Of a DNA stretch of 64,000 bases, positions 8,764 through 17,265 are shown piece after piece (position 1 is the first letter of the stretch; every line of letters starts with the position of its first letter). The DNA comes from Haloarchaeobius litoreus (lineage in GTDB: Archaea; Halobacteriota; Halobacteria; Halobacteriales; Natrialbaceae). Under the pieces are notes generated by a model that worked only from the letters and a program-made list of their open reading frames with translations, had not been told where the DNA came from and searched no databases. Location of the stretch: NCBI RefSeq assembly GCF_024495425.1, contig NZ_JANHJR010000001.1:1054001-1118000 (forward strand). Direction: 5' to 3'. The position numbers and the translations under genes were made by a program.

Positions 8764-10449
8764 CTACTCGTGCAGCCCGCCGACCTCGGCGTAGAACGAC
8801 GACTGGAGCGTCTCCGCCATGTCCGGCTCGCGGTCGATGCGCACGTCGAGCACCGTCGGCACGTCGTTCTCCTTGGCAGCCCCGAGCGTCGGTTCGAGGT
8901 CGTCGGGGTCGGTGATGCGGTGCCCCTCTCCGCCGAGTGCCTCCGCCACCTTCACGAAGTCGGTGTCGTGGAACTCGACGCCCGGGATGGAGTCGTCCAT
9001 CTGCCGGACCATCCCGAGGGAGGTGTCGTTGAGTATCACGAACGTCGGCGCGACGCCGTGGTCGACGGCCGTCTCGACCGCGGTCATCGTCATCGTGAAG
9101 CCGCCGTCGCCGGCGACGGCGATGGCGTCCTTCCCGAGCAGGGCGGCGGTGACCGCCGCCGGTGCCGCCCAGCCCATGCCGCCGACGCCCCCGGAGCCGT
9201 AGTACGTCTCCGTGTCGGGCGTCTGCAGGTAGTTGAGCAGCCAGAACCGGTTGTTGCCGGAGTCCGCGGTGACCACCGTATCGGAGTCGACGACGCTCTC
9301 GATGGCCTTGCACGCCCGCTGGGGCATGATGGGCGTCGCGTCGGACTCGCACTCGGGCACGGCGAAGTCCTCGCGGGCCTCCGCGGCGCGCGCCTTCGCC
9401 CAGCCGTTCTCGCTGCCGCCGGCGTCGGCGAGCGCGGCGAGGGACTCGGCTGCGTCGCCGATGAGGCCCACGTCGGCCGGGTAGACCCAGCCGGCGTTCC
9501 TGGTGTCGATGTCGGCGTGGACGATGGTCTGCTCGTCCGGGCGGATGAACGAGGCAGCCTGCCAGTTGGTGTCCATCGGGTTCATCCGGCAGCCGACGAC
9601 CAGGAGCGTGTCGGCCTCGCTGACGACCTGGTTCGCGCCCTCGTGGCCGAACGAGCCGATGACGCCGGATGCGCGCCCGTGGGTCTCCGGGATCGTCGAC
9701 TTCCCGAGGTACGAGGTCGCGACGACCGCGTCGTACGCGTCGGCGACGGCCTGCAGTTCGTCGTAGGCGTCCGCGGCGTGCACGCCGTTGCCCGAGATGA
9801 TGACCGGTCGCTCCGCCGATTCGAGGGCCTCGACGGCGTCGGCAAGGTCGTCGTCGGTCGGCTGTGCTTGCCAGTTCCTGACCTGGCGCTCGTCGTCCCA
9901 GACCGGCGGGATGGCGTCCTCGGGGAACTCCTCGCTGACGGCGTCGCCGTCGAGGATGACCGCGGTCGGCCCGGGCCGGCCGGCGGTCGCGTGCTTGAAC
10001 GCCAGCTGGGTCGAACGGACCGTCTCGGTCGGGCTCCGCGGGAACCACCACTCCTTGGTGACACCGTCGAGGATCTTCGGCAGCGCGAGCCCGCCGTAGT
10101 CGCCGCGTGACTGCTGGTAGGGCGCGAGTGTGGAGTAGTCCCCGCGCTCGCTGGCCTCCGTGATGGCGACCATCGGTGAGGAGGCGAGCCTGGCCTCCAT
10201 CTGGCCCATGTTGCCGAGGCTGCCGATCCACGGGCCCTGGCCGGCGAGGACGCCGGGCTGGCCGGTCATGCGGCCGTAGGACTCGGCCATCACGCTCGCC
10301 TCGCGCTCGTCGCGTGGACGGACGACCTGTATCTCGTCGTGGTCGGCGAGCGTCTCGAACACCTCGATGACGCGGCCGCCGGGATAGCCGAACACGTACT
10401 CGGTGCCGAGGGCGGAGAGCGTCTCGACGACTCGTTCGGCCGTGTTCAT
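8764..10449 (-). CDS. Thiamine diphosphate-dependent enzyme, acetolactate synthase-like
   Basis: A 561-residue member of the ThDP (ALS/benzoylformate decarboxylase/pyruvate oxidase) superfamily with all three domains: the pyrimidine domain with the cofactor-activating Glu in RDEREASVMAESYGR (about residue 48), a central domain (PVIISGNGVHAADAYDEL), and the pyrophosphate domain with the GDG-ND motif (AGDGGFTMTMTAVE to FVILND). The reaction is decarboxylation or carboligation of a 2-oxo acid. It is unlikely to be the housekeeping IlvB, since no ilvN or ilvC is adjacent; its partner is the EthD gene, whose stop overlaps its ATG by four bases (ATGA), implying translational coupling. Substrate unknown. 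Confidence 0.85.
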   Translation of the reverse strand: MNTAERVVETLSALGTEYVFGYPGGRVIEVFETLADHDEIQVVRPRDEREASVMAESYGRMTGQPGVLAGQGPWIGSLGNMGQMEARLASSPMVAITEASERGDYSTLAPYQQSRGDYGGLALPKILDGVTKEWWFPRSPTETVRSTQLAFKHATAGRPGPTAVILDGDAVSEEFPEDAIPPVWDDERQVRNWQAQPTDDDLADAVEALESAERPVIISGNGVHAADAYDELQAVADAYDAVVATSYLGKSTIPETHGRASGVIGSFGHEGANQVVSEADTLLVVGCRMNPMDTNWQAASFIRPDEQTIVHADIDTRNAGWVYPADVGLIGDAAESLAALADAGGSENGWAKARAAEAREDFAVPECESDATPIMPQRACKAIESVVDSDTVVTADSGNNRFWLLNYLQTPDTETYYGSGGVGGMGWAAPAAVTAALLGKDAIAVAGDGGFTMTMTAVETAVDHGVAPTFVILNDTSLGMVRQMDDSIPGVEFHDTDFVKVAEALGGEGHRITDPDDLEPTLGAAKENDVPTVLDVRIDREPDMAETLQSSFYAEVGGLHE

Positions 10450-10769
10450 GCGTCCCCGTCCATCTGGACGGTCTCGTCGACGTACAGCGTCGGCCCGGCG
10501 TCGGGCTTCGCGAAGTTCGCCAGATCGGCCTGGACCTCCTGGCCGACCTCGGACTCGAAGGCGGCCTGCAGGTCGCTCATGTCGTCGAAGTACAGCTCGA
10601 CGATGCCGTCGTACTCGCTGCGCTCGGGGGCGGTCGGCACGCTCGTCGCGTACTTGTTCGCGTGGGGCAGCTGCTTGGCCAGCGGAACGTGTTCCTCGTA
10701 CCAGTACTCCACGAACTCCTCGTGTGACAGATCGTCCTGCCTGACGAGGAGGTTGACGAGCTTCACCAT
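10446..10769 (-). CDS. EthD-family protein (single domain)
   Basis: A 107-residue ferredoxin-like alpha/beta protein with the EthD pattern: VKLVNLLVRQDDLSHEEF at the N-terminus, a YWYEEHVPLAKQLP motif, then YDGIVELYFDDMSDLQAAF. It is clearly related to each half of the tandem EthD protein at 3364-4098 but much more diverged from them than they are from each other. First gene of the EthD / ThDP-enzyme / epimerase run. Such proteins act either as small enzymes (cyclases, decarboxylases, muconolactone isomerase-like) or as accessory subunits. Confidence 0.85.
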   Translation of the reverse strand: MVKLVNLLVRQDDLSHEEFVEYWYEEHVPLAKQLPHANKYATSVPTAPERSEYDGIVELYFDDMSDLQAAFESEVGQEVQADLANFAKPDAGPTLYVDETVQMDGDA

Positions 10770-10868
10770 AACGGTCGGAACGACGCTCGGGCCTCCCTTG
10801 GGTCTACCGGTGGGGGAAACCTGCCGGGGGCGCGTGAGCTTTTGTATCTCGGGGTCTCACTGCAAGCT

Positions 10869-11033
10869 ATGACGGAACTGAAGCGACCGACTGCCCGGAC
10901 CTGCGAGCGGTGTGGCCGTCAGGAGCGCTGGGACGAAGACGCCGAATCCTGGCGCGTGGCCGACGGCGAGGTTGGCGAACGGTTCTGCATCCACGAGTGG
11001 GACATCAACGGCACGTTCAACCCCGTCGCGTAG
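10869..11033 (+). CDS. HEWD-family small zinc-binding protein
   Basis: A 54-residue protein starting at the ATG at 10869 (MTELKRPTARTC). It has a CERCG knuckle near the N-terminus and a single later Cys followed by the family-naming HEWDINGTF segment, so Cys/Cys/Cys/His ligation of one zinc is plausible. It belongs to the many zinc-finger microproteins of haloarchaea, of which few have a known role. An in-frame ATG 27 bases upstream exists but would add residues (MYLGVSLQA) unlike the family. Confidence 0.75.
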   Translation: MTELKRPTARTCERCGRQERWDEDAESWRVADGEVGERFCIHEWDINGTFNPVA

Positions 11034-11104
11034 TAGCCGAACGGGCTGAAATCCCGATTTCAGCTAGCAGAAGACCGTTATGTTCTCCTGTCGTCCGTCC
11101 GAGC

Positions 11105-11680
11105 ATGAAGCGACGCGTCCTCCTCGCGACCGTCGGTGCGGCCTCGGCCTCGCTCGCCGGCTGTACCGGAGTGCTGGACGACGATGGCACCGACGTCCCT
11201 GCCGACGACGACACCGACGACACGCCGACCGACGGGACGACCCCCGACGACGGGACCACGTCCGGCGGCGTGAACACGCCCCACGACCTCTACCTCGCGA
11301 ACCTCCGCGAGGAGACACTGCGCATCCACGTGGAACTCGTCCGCAGCGACACCGACGAGACCGTCGTCTCGGGGACCTACGAGCTCGACGACGGTCAGGC
11401 CGCCGAGTTCGAGGACGTCGCCGGCTGGGACGGCGAGTACGCGGTGACCGCGACGCTCCCGTCCGACGCCACCGCGACGTACGACTGGCTGACCCAGTCC
11501 TGCCCGAACGACGGCCACTCCCGGAACGCGAGCCTCCGCGTCGGCGGCGACGACGGCGACGACGACGGGTTCTCGTTCGTCGTGGACGAGTGCGACGCCA
11601 TCGTCGCCGGCACGGCCGCGTCGGCGGGACCCGCGGAGCCCTTCAGGGTCGAGGACGGAGACGGCACGACGAGCACCTGA
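11105..11680 (+). CDS. Secreted lipoprotein, unknown function
   Basis: A 191-residue protein with a lipoprotein signal (KRRVLLATVGAASASLAGC; lipidated Cys at residue 20, Arg pair at 3-4). After an Asp/Thr-rich tether there is one compact domain (NTPHDLYLANLREETLRIHVEL) that reads as a small beta-sandwich, with two Cys (SCPNDGHS and DECDA) that could pair outside the cell. A similar domain occurs in haloarchaeal lipoproteins of unknown role. No operon partner. Confidence 0.75.
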   Translation: MKRRVLLATVGAASASLAGCTGVLDDDGTDVPADDDTDDTPTDGTTPDDGTTSGGVNTPHDLYLANLREETLRIHVELVRSDTDETVVSGTYELDDGQAAEFEDVAGWDGEYAVTATLPSDATATYDWLTQSCPNDGHSRNASLRVGGDDGDDDGFSFVVDECDAIVAGTAASAGPAEPFRVEDGDGTTST

Positions 11681-11734
11681 CACTCGATCTGCCCACCCCC
11701 TGTCGTTTTTGCCCAGGCCCGCGCAGGCACGGGT

Positions 11735-12049
11735 ATGCCGACCGTCTACATCACCGCGCCACCCGATGCGGCAGCGGACCTCGCCAGCCAGCTCGTCGAG
11801 GAGCGTCTCGCGGCCTGCGTCAACCGCGTCCGCTGTCGCTCGACGTACCGCTGGGAGGACGAGGTCCACGACGACGACGAGGAGGTACTGCTCGCGAAGA
11901 CGACCGACGAGGCCTGCGACGAGCTGATGGCGCGCGTCGAGGAGCTGCATCCCTACGACGTGCCGGCGGTCGAGCGGTTCGACGTGGCCGACGCCACGGA
12001 ACCGTTCGAGGAGTGGCTCGATTCGGCCGTCGAGACCGGAGAGAACTGA
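11735..12049 (+). CDS. cutA: Divalent-cation tolerance protein CutA1
   Basis: A 104-residue CutA1-family protein: RLAACVNRV, Y-R-W-EDEVHDDDEEVLLAKT and the HPYDVPAV motif near residue 70 are all present. CutA1 forms very stable trimers related in fold to PII proteins and is linked to copper/divalent-metal tolerance in bacteria; its archaeal role is uncertain. Stands alone, ending 4 bases before the convergent HD-hydrolase gene. Confidence 0.92.
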   Translation: MPTVYITAPPDAAADLASQLVEERLAACVNRVRCRSTYRWEDEVHDDDEEVLLAKTTDEACDELMARVEELHPYDVPAVERFDVADATEPFEEWLDSAVETGEN

Positions 12050-12053
12050 GTGT

Positions 12054-12641
12054 CTACGGCCGCACTGCGGTGGTCGCTTCAACGAGTGCCGTCGCGCGGG
12101 ACTCGAACAGGGCCGGCACGTCGTCGGTCGCGTCGAGCCGGAGGTCGTAGCCGAGCGCGGGCCGGTCGCCCTCCCACTCCTGCGAGGGGATGAGCACGGG
12201 CAGCTCGTAGCGCTGGAGCCGGCCGTCCGCGCGCTTGACCGCCGCCCACGCCTCCTCGGTCGGCGGCTCGACCTCGAACGCCTGCCAGATGGCGTCCTGC
12301 ACGCGCTCCTCGGCGCGCTTGTAGTTCGGGAGGTGCGTCTTCAGCGGGCCGGGCACGTCCGCGACGTACGCCTCGCTGGCGTCGTGGAGCAGGCCGTAGA
12401 GCTGCGTCCGCTCGTCCTCACCGGCGCGGTCCAGTTCGCGGCTGACGTAGAGGGAGTGGAGGGCCACGCTGTAGAAGAACCGCGACTGCCCGGCGGCGCG
12501 GCAGACGTTCGCCGTGCCGTGGGCGAGGTCCGCCAGGTCGACGGCCTCGGGGTCGGGGTCGAACGGGCGGAGGGTCCGGCCGGACTGGGTGCTGATCGCT
12601 GCGTCTCGTTCGTTCGGAGTGGGGTCTGTTGCCAGTTTCAT
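12054..12641 (-). CDS. HD-domain hydrolase of the YfbR / phage HD type
   Basis: A 195-residue HD-superfamily hydrolase. The signature LLHDASEAYVADVPGPLK (about residues 83-101) is that of the YfbR-like group, in which a His-Asp pair holds a metal for 5'-deoxynucleotidase activity. An upstream VALHSLYVS provides the first His. The N-terminus ATDPTPNERDAAISTQSGR is a short polar tail. A role in dNMP turnover is the best guess. Divergent from rpl11, with about 155 bases between the start codons. Confidence 0.8.
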   Translation of the reverse strand: MKLATDPTPNERDAAISTQSGRTLRPFDPDPEAVDLADLAHGTANVCRAAGQSRFFYSVALHSLYVSRELDRAGEDERTQLYGLLHDASEAYVADVPGPLKTHLPNYKRAEERVQDAIWQAFEVEPPTEEAWAAVKRADGRLQRYELPVLIPSQEWEGDRPALGYDLRLDATDDVPALFESRATALVEATTAVRP

Positions 12642-12752
12642 GTGAGAGTACCAGTTTCCACTCTCTCAAGAGCCACCTTCATATAACACTTGTCAATCAC
12701 GAAACCGTGATGGGCCTCCGCGGGCGTGTCGTGATAGCGCGACACACCCGGC

Positions 12753-12774
12753 GTCGAAAGACAATCCTTAAAAC
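12753..12774 (+). promoter_or_regulatory. Promoter of rpl11 (BRE/TATA block shared with the promoter at 17040)
   Basis: A 22-base block with gtcgaaagacaa followed by ttaaaac, beginning 44 bases before the rpl11 ATG. The same block, differing at two positions and at exactly the same distance from its ATG, precedes the zinc-protein/EF-1beta operon. Purine-rich BRE plus TATA-like ttaaaa fit a haloarchaeal core promoter. Confidence 0.65.
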
Positions 12775-12796
12775 TCGCGCACGGATTCGTTCACGC

Positions 12797-13285
12797 ATGG
12801 CTGGAACCATCGAAGTGCTCGTTCCGGGTGGCCAGGCCAACCCTGGCCCGCCGCTCGGTCCCGAGCTCGGTCCGACACCCGTCGACGTGCAGGCAGTCGT
12901 AAGTCAGATCAACGAGGAGACCGCCGCGTTCGACGGCACGGAAGTGCCCGTCACCGTGGAGTACGACGACGACGGCTCCTTCACCATCGAGGTCGGCGTC
13001 CCGCCGACGGCGGAGCTGATCAAGGACGAGGCCGGCTTCGACACCGGCAGCGGCGAACCCCAGGAGAACTTCGTCGCCGACCTCACCGTCGACCAGGTCA
13101 AGCAGATCGCCGACCAGAAGCACCCCGACCTGCTCTCGTACGACCTGAAGAACGCCGCGAAGGAGGTCGTCGGCACCTGCACCTCGCTCGGTGTCACCAT
13201 CGAGGGCGAGAACCCGCGCGAGTTCAAGCAGCGCATCGACGACGGCGAGTACGACGACGTGTTCGCGGCCGAAGCGTCAGCGTAG
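12797..13285 (+). CDS. rpl11: Large-subunit ribosomal protein uL11
   Basis: A 162-residue L11 starting MAGTIEVLVPGGQANPGPPLGPELG, with the Pro-Gly-rich N-terminal domain and the C-terminal rRNA-binding domain ending in the GTCTSLGVTIEGENPREF region. It binds the GTPase-associated region of 23S rRNA and anchors the stalk. It has its own promoter and is separated by 329 bases from rpl1-rpl10-rpl12, the arrangement described in Halobacterium. Earlier in-frame starts exist upstream but would extend into the promoter. Confidence 0.97.
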   Translation: MAGTIEVLVPGGQANPGPPLGPELGPTPVDVQAVVSQINEETAAFDGTEVPVTVEYDDDGSFTIEVGVPPTAELIKDEAGFDTGSGEPQENFVADLTVDQVKQIADQKHPDLLSYDLKNAAKEVVGTCTSLGVTIEGENPREFKQRIDDGEYDDVFAAEASA

Positions 13286-13521
13286 GCCGCGAATCGGGCG
13301 GCACGAGCGTGGCGAGTGACGCCACGCGCCGAGGAAGCCGCAGCGTAGCGCGGCTGCCGAAGCGAACGCTCGAAAAGCCTCACGCTGTTCGTCTTTTCAC
13401 ACTCTCCGCGCACGAACGGCTGCTCCGTGAACCGCGCGCTGGTTCGAGCTCCGAGTCGGTGTTCTGTGCCCCGGCGGTTCGGCTGTAAACTGCCCGGAAT
13501 CACCGAAAACTGGTTCGACGG
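13286..13521 (+). other. Spacer between rpl11 and the rpl1 promoter
   Basis: About 235 bases with no credible reading frame. The only features seen are a T-rich run near 13391-13397 (cttttca) that could help end the rpl11 transcript and GC-rich short repeats; nothing else is supported. Confidence 0.5.
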
Positions 13522-13530
13522 CTTTAAGTT
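13522..13530 (+). promoter_or_regulatory. TATA box of the rpl1-rpl10-rpl12 operon
   Basis: The sequence ctttaagtt lies about 90 bases before the rpl1 ATG. A start about 25 bases downstream gives a leader near 65-70 nucleotides, close to the 74-nucleotide leader reported for the Halobacterium L1-L10-L12 mRNA. Confidence 0.6.
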
Positions 13531-13545
13531 TGCACTCCGTCACGG

Positions 13546-13586
13546 CCTACGTGAGACAGGCTTCGCCTGTTTCACTGACCCGTAGG
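13546..13586 (+). promoter_or_regulatory. Leader hairpin, probable L1 autoregulatory binding site
   Basis: Bases 13546-13551 (cctacg) pair with 13581-13586 (cgtagg), and 13551-13561 (gtgagacaggc) pair with 13565-13575 (gcctgtttcac) with one G-U pair and a three-base loop. The 3' side carries extra bases (tgacc, 13576-13580) between the two stems, i.e. an asymmetric internal loop containing UGA, the feature of the L1 site on 23S rRNA and of L1 operon leaders. Archaeal L1 is known to repress its own mRNA this way. The hairpin sits at the predicted 5' end of the transcript. Confidence 0.75.
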
Positions 13587-13614
13587 AGCACTACGCGTAC
13601 TACGGAGGTGAACG

Positions 13615-14256
13615 ATGGCAGACCAGGATATAGTCACAGCAGTCTCTCGCGCACTCGAGGACGGCCCGCAGCGGAACTTCCGCGAAACGGTCGATCTCGC
13701 GATCAACCTGCGCGACCTTGACCTCAACGACCCGTCGAAACGTATCGACGAGTCCGTCGTGTTGCCGTCGGGCACCGGTCAGGAAACCCAGATCGTAGTC
13801 TTCGCCGAGGGCGAAACCGCCCTCCGAGCCGAAGACGTCGCCGACGAAGTGTTCGGCGGCGACGGTCTGGCGGACCTGGGCGGTGACGACGACGACGCGA
13901 AGGACCTCGCCGACAAAACAGACTTCTTCATCGCAGAGGAGGACATGATGCAGGACGTCGCTCGTCACCTCGGGACCATCCTCGGTCCGCGAGGGAAGAT
14001 GCCGACACCGCTCGGCCTCGACGAGGACGTCGTGGAGACCGTCAACCGCATGAAGAACACCGTCCAGCTCCGGAGCCGTGACCGGCGGACGTTCCACACC
14101 CGTGTCGGTGCAGAGGACATGGATGCGGACCAGATCGCCGACAACATCGACGTCATCATCCGGCGGCTGGAGGCCAACCTCGAGAAGGGGCCCCTCAACA
14201 TCGACTCCATCTACGTGAAGACCACGATGGGGCCGTCCGTGGAGGTGAGCGCCTGA
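13615..14256 (+). CDS. rpl1: Large-subunit ribosomal protein uL1
   Basis: A 213-residue L1: [21 protein letters not shown] at the N-terminus, the [10 protein letters not shown] loop characteristic of the family (about residues 123-132), and the C-terminal [13 protein letters not shown]. It forms the mobile L1 stalk at the E site and is expected to repress this operon by binding the leader hairpin at 13546-13586. A strong ribosome-binding sequence (ggaggtga) ends about four bases before the ATG. Its TGA overlaps the rpl10 ATG (TGATG). Confidence 0.97.
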   Translation: MADQDIVTAVSRALEDGPQRNFRETVDLAINLRDLDLNDPSKRIDESVVLPSGTGQETQIVVFAEGETALRAEDVADEVFGGDGLADLGGDDDDAKDLADKTDFFIAEEDMMQDVARHLGTILGPRGKMPTPLGLDEDVVETVNRMKNTVQLRSRDRRTFHTRVGAEDMDADQIADNIDVIIRRLEANLEKGPLNIDSIYVKTTMGPSVEVSA

Positions 14257-15305
14257 TGAGCGCCGGAGCAGAGCGCAAGACCGAGAACCTTCCGCAGTGG
14301 AAGGTCGAGGAGGTCGACGAGCTGGTCGAGATGATCGAGTCCTTCCAGAGCGTCGGCGTCGTCAACGTCGCGGGCATCCCGAGCCGACAGCTGCAGGCGA
14401 TGCGCGCCGACCTCTACCCGGACACGAAGCTCCGGATGAGCCGGAACACGCTCCTCGAGCGCGCGCTCGACGAGGTCGACGAGGGTATCGAGGGCCTCGC
14501 CGAGCACATCGAGGGCCAGGTCGGCCTCATCGGCACGGACGACAACCCGTTCGCGCTGTACAAGGTGCTCGAAGCCTCGAAGACCCCCGCACCCATCAAC
14601 GCAGGCGAAGTCGCGCCGAACGACATCGTCATTCCCGAGGGCGACACCGGTGTCGACCCCGGGCCGTTCGTGGGCGAACTCCAGCAGGTCGGTGCGGCGG
14701 CACGCATCATGGACGGGTCCATCCACGTCACGGAGGACTCGAACGTTCTGAGCGCTGGCGAGGAGGTCTCGGAGGGGCTCGCGAACGTACTGAGCGAACT
14801 CGGCATCGAGCCGAAGGAGGTCGGGCTCGACCTGCGCGCCGTCTACTCCGAGGGCGTCATGTTCGACCCGGAGGACCTCGACATCGACATCGAGGCCTAC
14901 CGCAGCGACGTGGCCACGGCGGCTGCTCGCGCACGGAACCTCTCCGTCAACGCGTCCTACCCGACGACGGCCACCGTGCCGACGCTCATCGCGAAGGCGA
15001 CGGGCGAGGCGAAGAGCCTCGGCCTGCACGCCTCCGTCGAGAGCCCGGAGCTCGTGGACGACCTCGTCCGCAAGGCCGACGGGCAGGTCCGCGCGCTCGC
15101 GGCGGCGTTCGACGACCCCGAGGCGCTTCCGGAGGAGCTGCAGGACATCGACGTGCCTGCGGCCACCGAGGAGGCGGAGACCGAAGCCGAAGACGAATCG
15201 GACGACGACCAAGACACCACCGAGGAAGCTGACGCCGACGACGCCGACGAAGACGACGGCGACGACGAGGACGGCGCGGCAGGCCTCGGAAACATGTTCG
15301 GATAA
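14256..15305 (+). CDS. rpl10: Ribosomal stalk protein uL10 (P0)
   Basis: A 349-residue archaeal P0. The N-terminal rRNA-binding domain ([39 protein letters not shown]) is followed by the helical region that carries L12 dimers and a long acidic hinge, ending in GLGNMFG, the eukaryote-like factor-binding tail also present on P1. It anchors the stalk next to L11. Starts within the stop codon of rpl1, consistent with translational coupling. Confidence 0.97.
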   Translation: MSAGAERKTENLPQWKVEEVDELVEMIESFQSVGVVNVAGIPSRQLQAMRADLYPDTKLRMSRNTLLERALDEVDEGIEGLAEHIEGQVGLIGTDDNPFALYKVLEASKTPAPINAGEVAPNDIVIPEGDTGVDPGPFVGELQQVGAAARIMDGSIHVTEDSNVLSAGEEVSEGLANVLSELGIEPKEVGLDLRAVYSEGVMFDPEDLDIDIEAYRSDVATAAARARNLSVNASYPTTATVPTLIAKATGEAKSLGLHASVESPELVDDLVRKADGQVRALAAAFDDPEALPEELQDIDVPAATEEAETEAEDESDDDQDTTEEADADDADEDDGDDEDGAAGLGNMFG

Positions 15306-15310
15306 TTACA

Positions 15311-15667
15311 ATGGAGTACGTTTACGCAGCACTCATCCTGAACGAATCGGGCGAAGAGATCAACGAAGAGAACCTCACCGCAGTGCTCGACGCAGCGGGC
15401 GTCGACGTCGAGGAGTCGCGCGTCAAGGCGCTCGTCGCAGCGCTCGAGGACGTCGACATCGACGAGGCCGTCTCGGAGGCGGCCGCAGTCCCCGCCGGCG
15501 GCGCAGCCGCGGGCGGCGCTGCCCCGGCTGACGAGGGCGGCGACGAGGGTGGCGACGAGGACGAGGAGGAAGAGGTCTCCGACGTGCCGGACACGACGGA
15601 CGACGACGATGACGACGACGACGTCTCCGACGAGGGTGCCGAGGGTCTCGGCGGCCTCTTCGGCTGA
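15311..15667 (+). CDS. rpl12: Ribosomal stalk protein P1 (archaeal L12)
   Basis: A 118-residue archaeal P1: [20 protein letters not shown] dimerisation domain, an Ala/Gly-rich then extremely acidic hinge, and the GLGGLFG tail that recruits GTPase elongation factors. Last gene of the stalk operon, five bases after rpl10. No typical terminator is visible, but T-rich runs (gctttctttc) follow the stop by about 20 bases. Confidence 0.97.
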   Translation: MEYVYAALILNESGEEINEENLTAVLDAAGVDVEESRVKALVAALEDVDIDEAVSEAAAVPAGGAAAGGAAPADEGGDEGGDEDEEEEVSDVPDTTDDDDDDDDVSDEGAEGLGGLFG

Positions 15668-15778
15668 ACGTCACGCCACACCAATCGAGCTTTCTTTCGA
15701 CGCAGCCGAACGGGAGCGAGGGCTGTCGCGATCGCCCCACGCTGACGTTCATATAGGAGCACGGCTCCAGACTCGGCG

Positions 15779-17038
15779 ATGGAGCCGTCCCTCTCGGCAG
15801 GCGCGGTCGTTCCGACCGCACCGCTCGCCACTGCCGACGCCCTCGCCGACGTGCGCCTGCTGGCGTACGTCTTTGCCGGGGTCTGCCTCGGCACGGCGAG
15901 CGGGCTGACGCCGGGGCTGCACGCCAACAACTTCGCGCTGGTGCTGGCAGCGGTAGCGCCGTCGGTTCCGGCACCCCCTTCCTGCGTCGTCGCGGCGATG
16001 CTCGCCGCAGGCGTGGTCCACACCTTCCTCGACGTGGTTCCGGCGCTCGCGCTCGGGGTCCCCGACGCGGCGATGGCGGCGTCGGCGCTGCCGGGACATC
16101 GCCTCGTCCTCGGCGGCCGGGGCCGGGAGGCACTCCGACTGTCCGCACTCGGGAGCGGAACCGCGCTCGTGCTGGCGGTCCCGCTCGCGCTCCCCCTGAC
16201 CGAATTTATGACCGCCGTGTACCCCACACTGCTCGCGCACCTCTCACTGGTGCTCGCGGGGGTCGTGGTCCTGACACTCGCCGTCGAGCCATCGTGGTGG
16301 CCACGTCTGGCGGGGGTCGTCGTCCTCTGCCTCTCGGGCGCGCTCGGGGCGGTCGCGCTCCCGATAGAGCCGGGTGCCCCGCTCCCGGCGAGCGTGCTCA
16401 CACCGCTGTTCGCGGGCCTGTTCGGCGCGCCGGTGCTGCTCGACGCGATGGACGGCGGTGGCGTCCCGACGCAGGCCGATCCACGGCTGCTCGTCGACCG
16501 ACGCTCGGTCGGCGTCGCGGCCGGGACGGGCGCACTCGCCGGCGGAGCCGTGGGGTATCTGCCCGGCGTGTCGAGCGCCATCGCGGCGACGGCCGCGCTC
16601 GCGGGCCTCCCGTCGGACACCGGCGACCGGGGGTACGTCGTCGCGACCAGCGGTGTCAACACGGCGAACGGCGTCTTCGCGCTGTTCGCCCTCGTCGCGC
16701 TGGGCTCTCCCAGAACCGGCGTGCTGGTGGCCGTCGACCGGGTGGGCGGCATCCCGTCGCTCCCGGTCGCGCTGGCGGCGGTCGTCGTCGCTGGGGCAGC
16801 GGGGGCCGTACTCGTCGTCACGGTCGGCGACCGCTACCTGACCGTCGTCGGACGGCTCGACCCGCGTCGGCTCGCAGTCGCCGCACTCGGCCTGCTCGTA
16901 GTGCTCTCGGTGGCGTTCGCGGGCCTCGTCGGCGTGGTGCTGTTCGCCGCTGCGACCCTCGTCGGACTGGTGCCCGTTCGGCTCCGCACGCGCCGGGTGT
17001 ACTGCATGGGCGTGCTCCTCGTGCCGCTGGCAGTGTAG
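15779..17038 (+). CDS. TctA-like integral membrane protein (tripartite tricarboxylate transporter family, archaeal type)
   Basis: A 419-residue membrane protein with about ten hydrophobic spans. Two halves each carry the TctA-type glycine motif: SGLTPGLHANN near residue 42 and GYLPGVSSAIAATAALAG near residue 260. In bacteria TctA is the large permease of the TTT importers with TctB and TctC; archaeal members usually occur alone, as here, so the substrate and energy source are unknown. Long hydrophobic Val/Ala/Leu stretches dominate. It lies between the stalk operon and the EF-1beta operon but has no obvious link to translation. Confidence 0.75.
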   Translation: MEPSLSAGAVVPTAPLATADALADVRLLAYVFAGVCLGTASGLTPGLHANNFALVLAAVAPSVPAPPSCVVAAMLAAGVVHTFLDVVPALALGVPDAAMAASALPGHRLVLGGRGREALRLSALGSGTALVLAVPLALPLTEFMTAVYPTLLAHLSLVLAGVVVLTLAVEPSWWPRLAGVVVLCLSGALGAVALPIEPGAPLPASVLTPLFAGLFGAPVLLDAMDGGGVPTQADPRLLVDRRSVGVAAGTGALAGGAVGYLPGVSSAIAATAALAGLPSDTGDRGYVVATSGVNTANGVFALFALVALGSPRTGVLVAVDRVGGIPSLPVALAAVVVAGAAGAVLVVTVGDRYLTVVGRLDPRRLAVAALGLLVVLSVAFAGLVGVVLFAAATLVGLVPVRLRTRRVYCMGVLLVPLAV

Positions 17039-17039
17039 G

Positions 17040-17061
17040 GTCGAAAGACAACCGTTAAAAC
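17040..17061 (+). promoter_or_regulatory. Promoter of the zinc-protein / EF-1beta operon (twin of the rpl11 promoter)
   Basis: The 22-base block matches that at 12753-12774 in 20 positions, and both start 44 bases before their ATG. It overlaps the last bases of the membrane-protein gene's stop region. Confidence 0.65.
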
Positions 17062-17083
17062 CGACGGGCGGGAAACCTGCGGT

Positions 17084-17263
17084 ATGAGCGAGTCGAACCA
17101 ACGCGCCCGGCGCACCTGCGTCTCCTGTGGGATCAACATCTCCGGGACGAACGCAGCCGCGTTCAAGTGCCCGGACTGTGGTGCGCAGATCTACCGCTGC
17201 GCGAAGTGCCGCAAGCAGAGCAACCTGTACAACTGTCCCGACTGCGGGTTCGAGGGGCCGTAA
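17084..17263 (+). CDS. HVO_2753-family zinc-finger microprotein
   Basis: A 59-residue protein with four CxxC-type knuckles (CVSCG, CPDCG, CAKC, CPDCG), enough for two zinc sites. It matches the conserved haloarchaeal HVO_2753 family, which is encoded directly ahead of translation elongation factor 1beta; in Haloferax volcanii that protein has been linked to swarming and biofilm formation. It starts at the ATG 44 bases after the shared promoter block and ends two bases before the EF-1beta start, so the two are one operon. Confidence 0.88.
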   Translation: MSESNQRARRTCVSCGINISGTNAAAFKCPDCGAQIYRCAKCRKQSNLYNCPDCGFEGP

Positions 17264-17265
17264 CC

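Noticed and set aside
8504-10231. Long minus-strand frame overlapping the ThDP-enzyme gene
   Set aside because: It is a different frame of the same strand; it encodes Arg-rich sequence, whereas the ThDP frame has complete cofactor motifs.
8764-10449. Housekeeping acetolactate synthase (ilvB)
   Set aside because: No regulatory subunit or reductoisomerase genes are adjacent, and the gene is coupled to an EthD gene instead, so a specific symbol is not justified.
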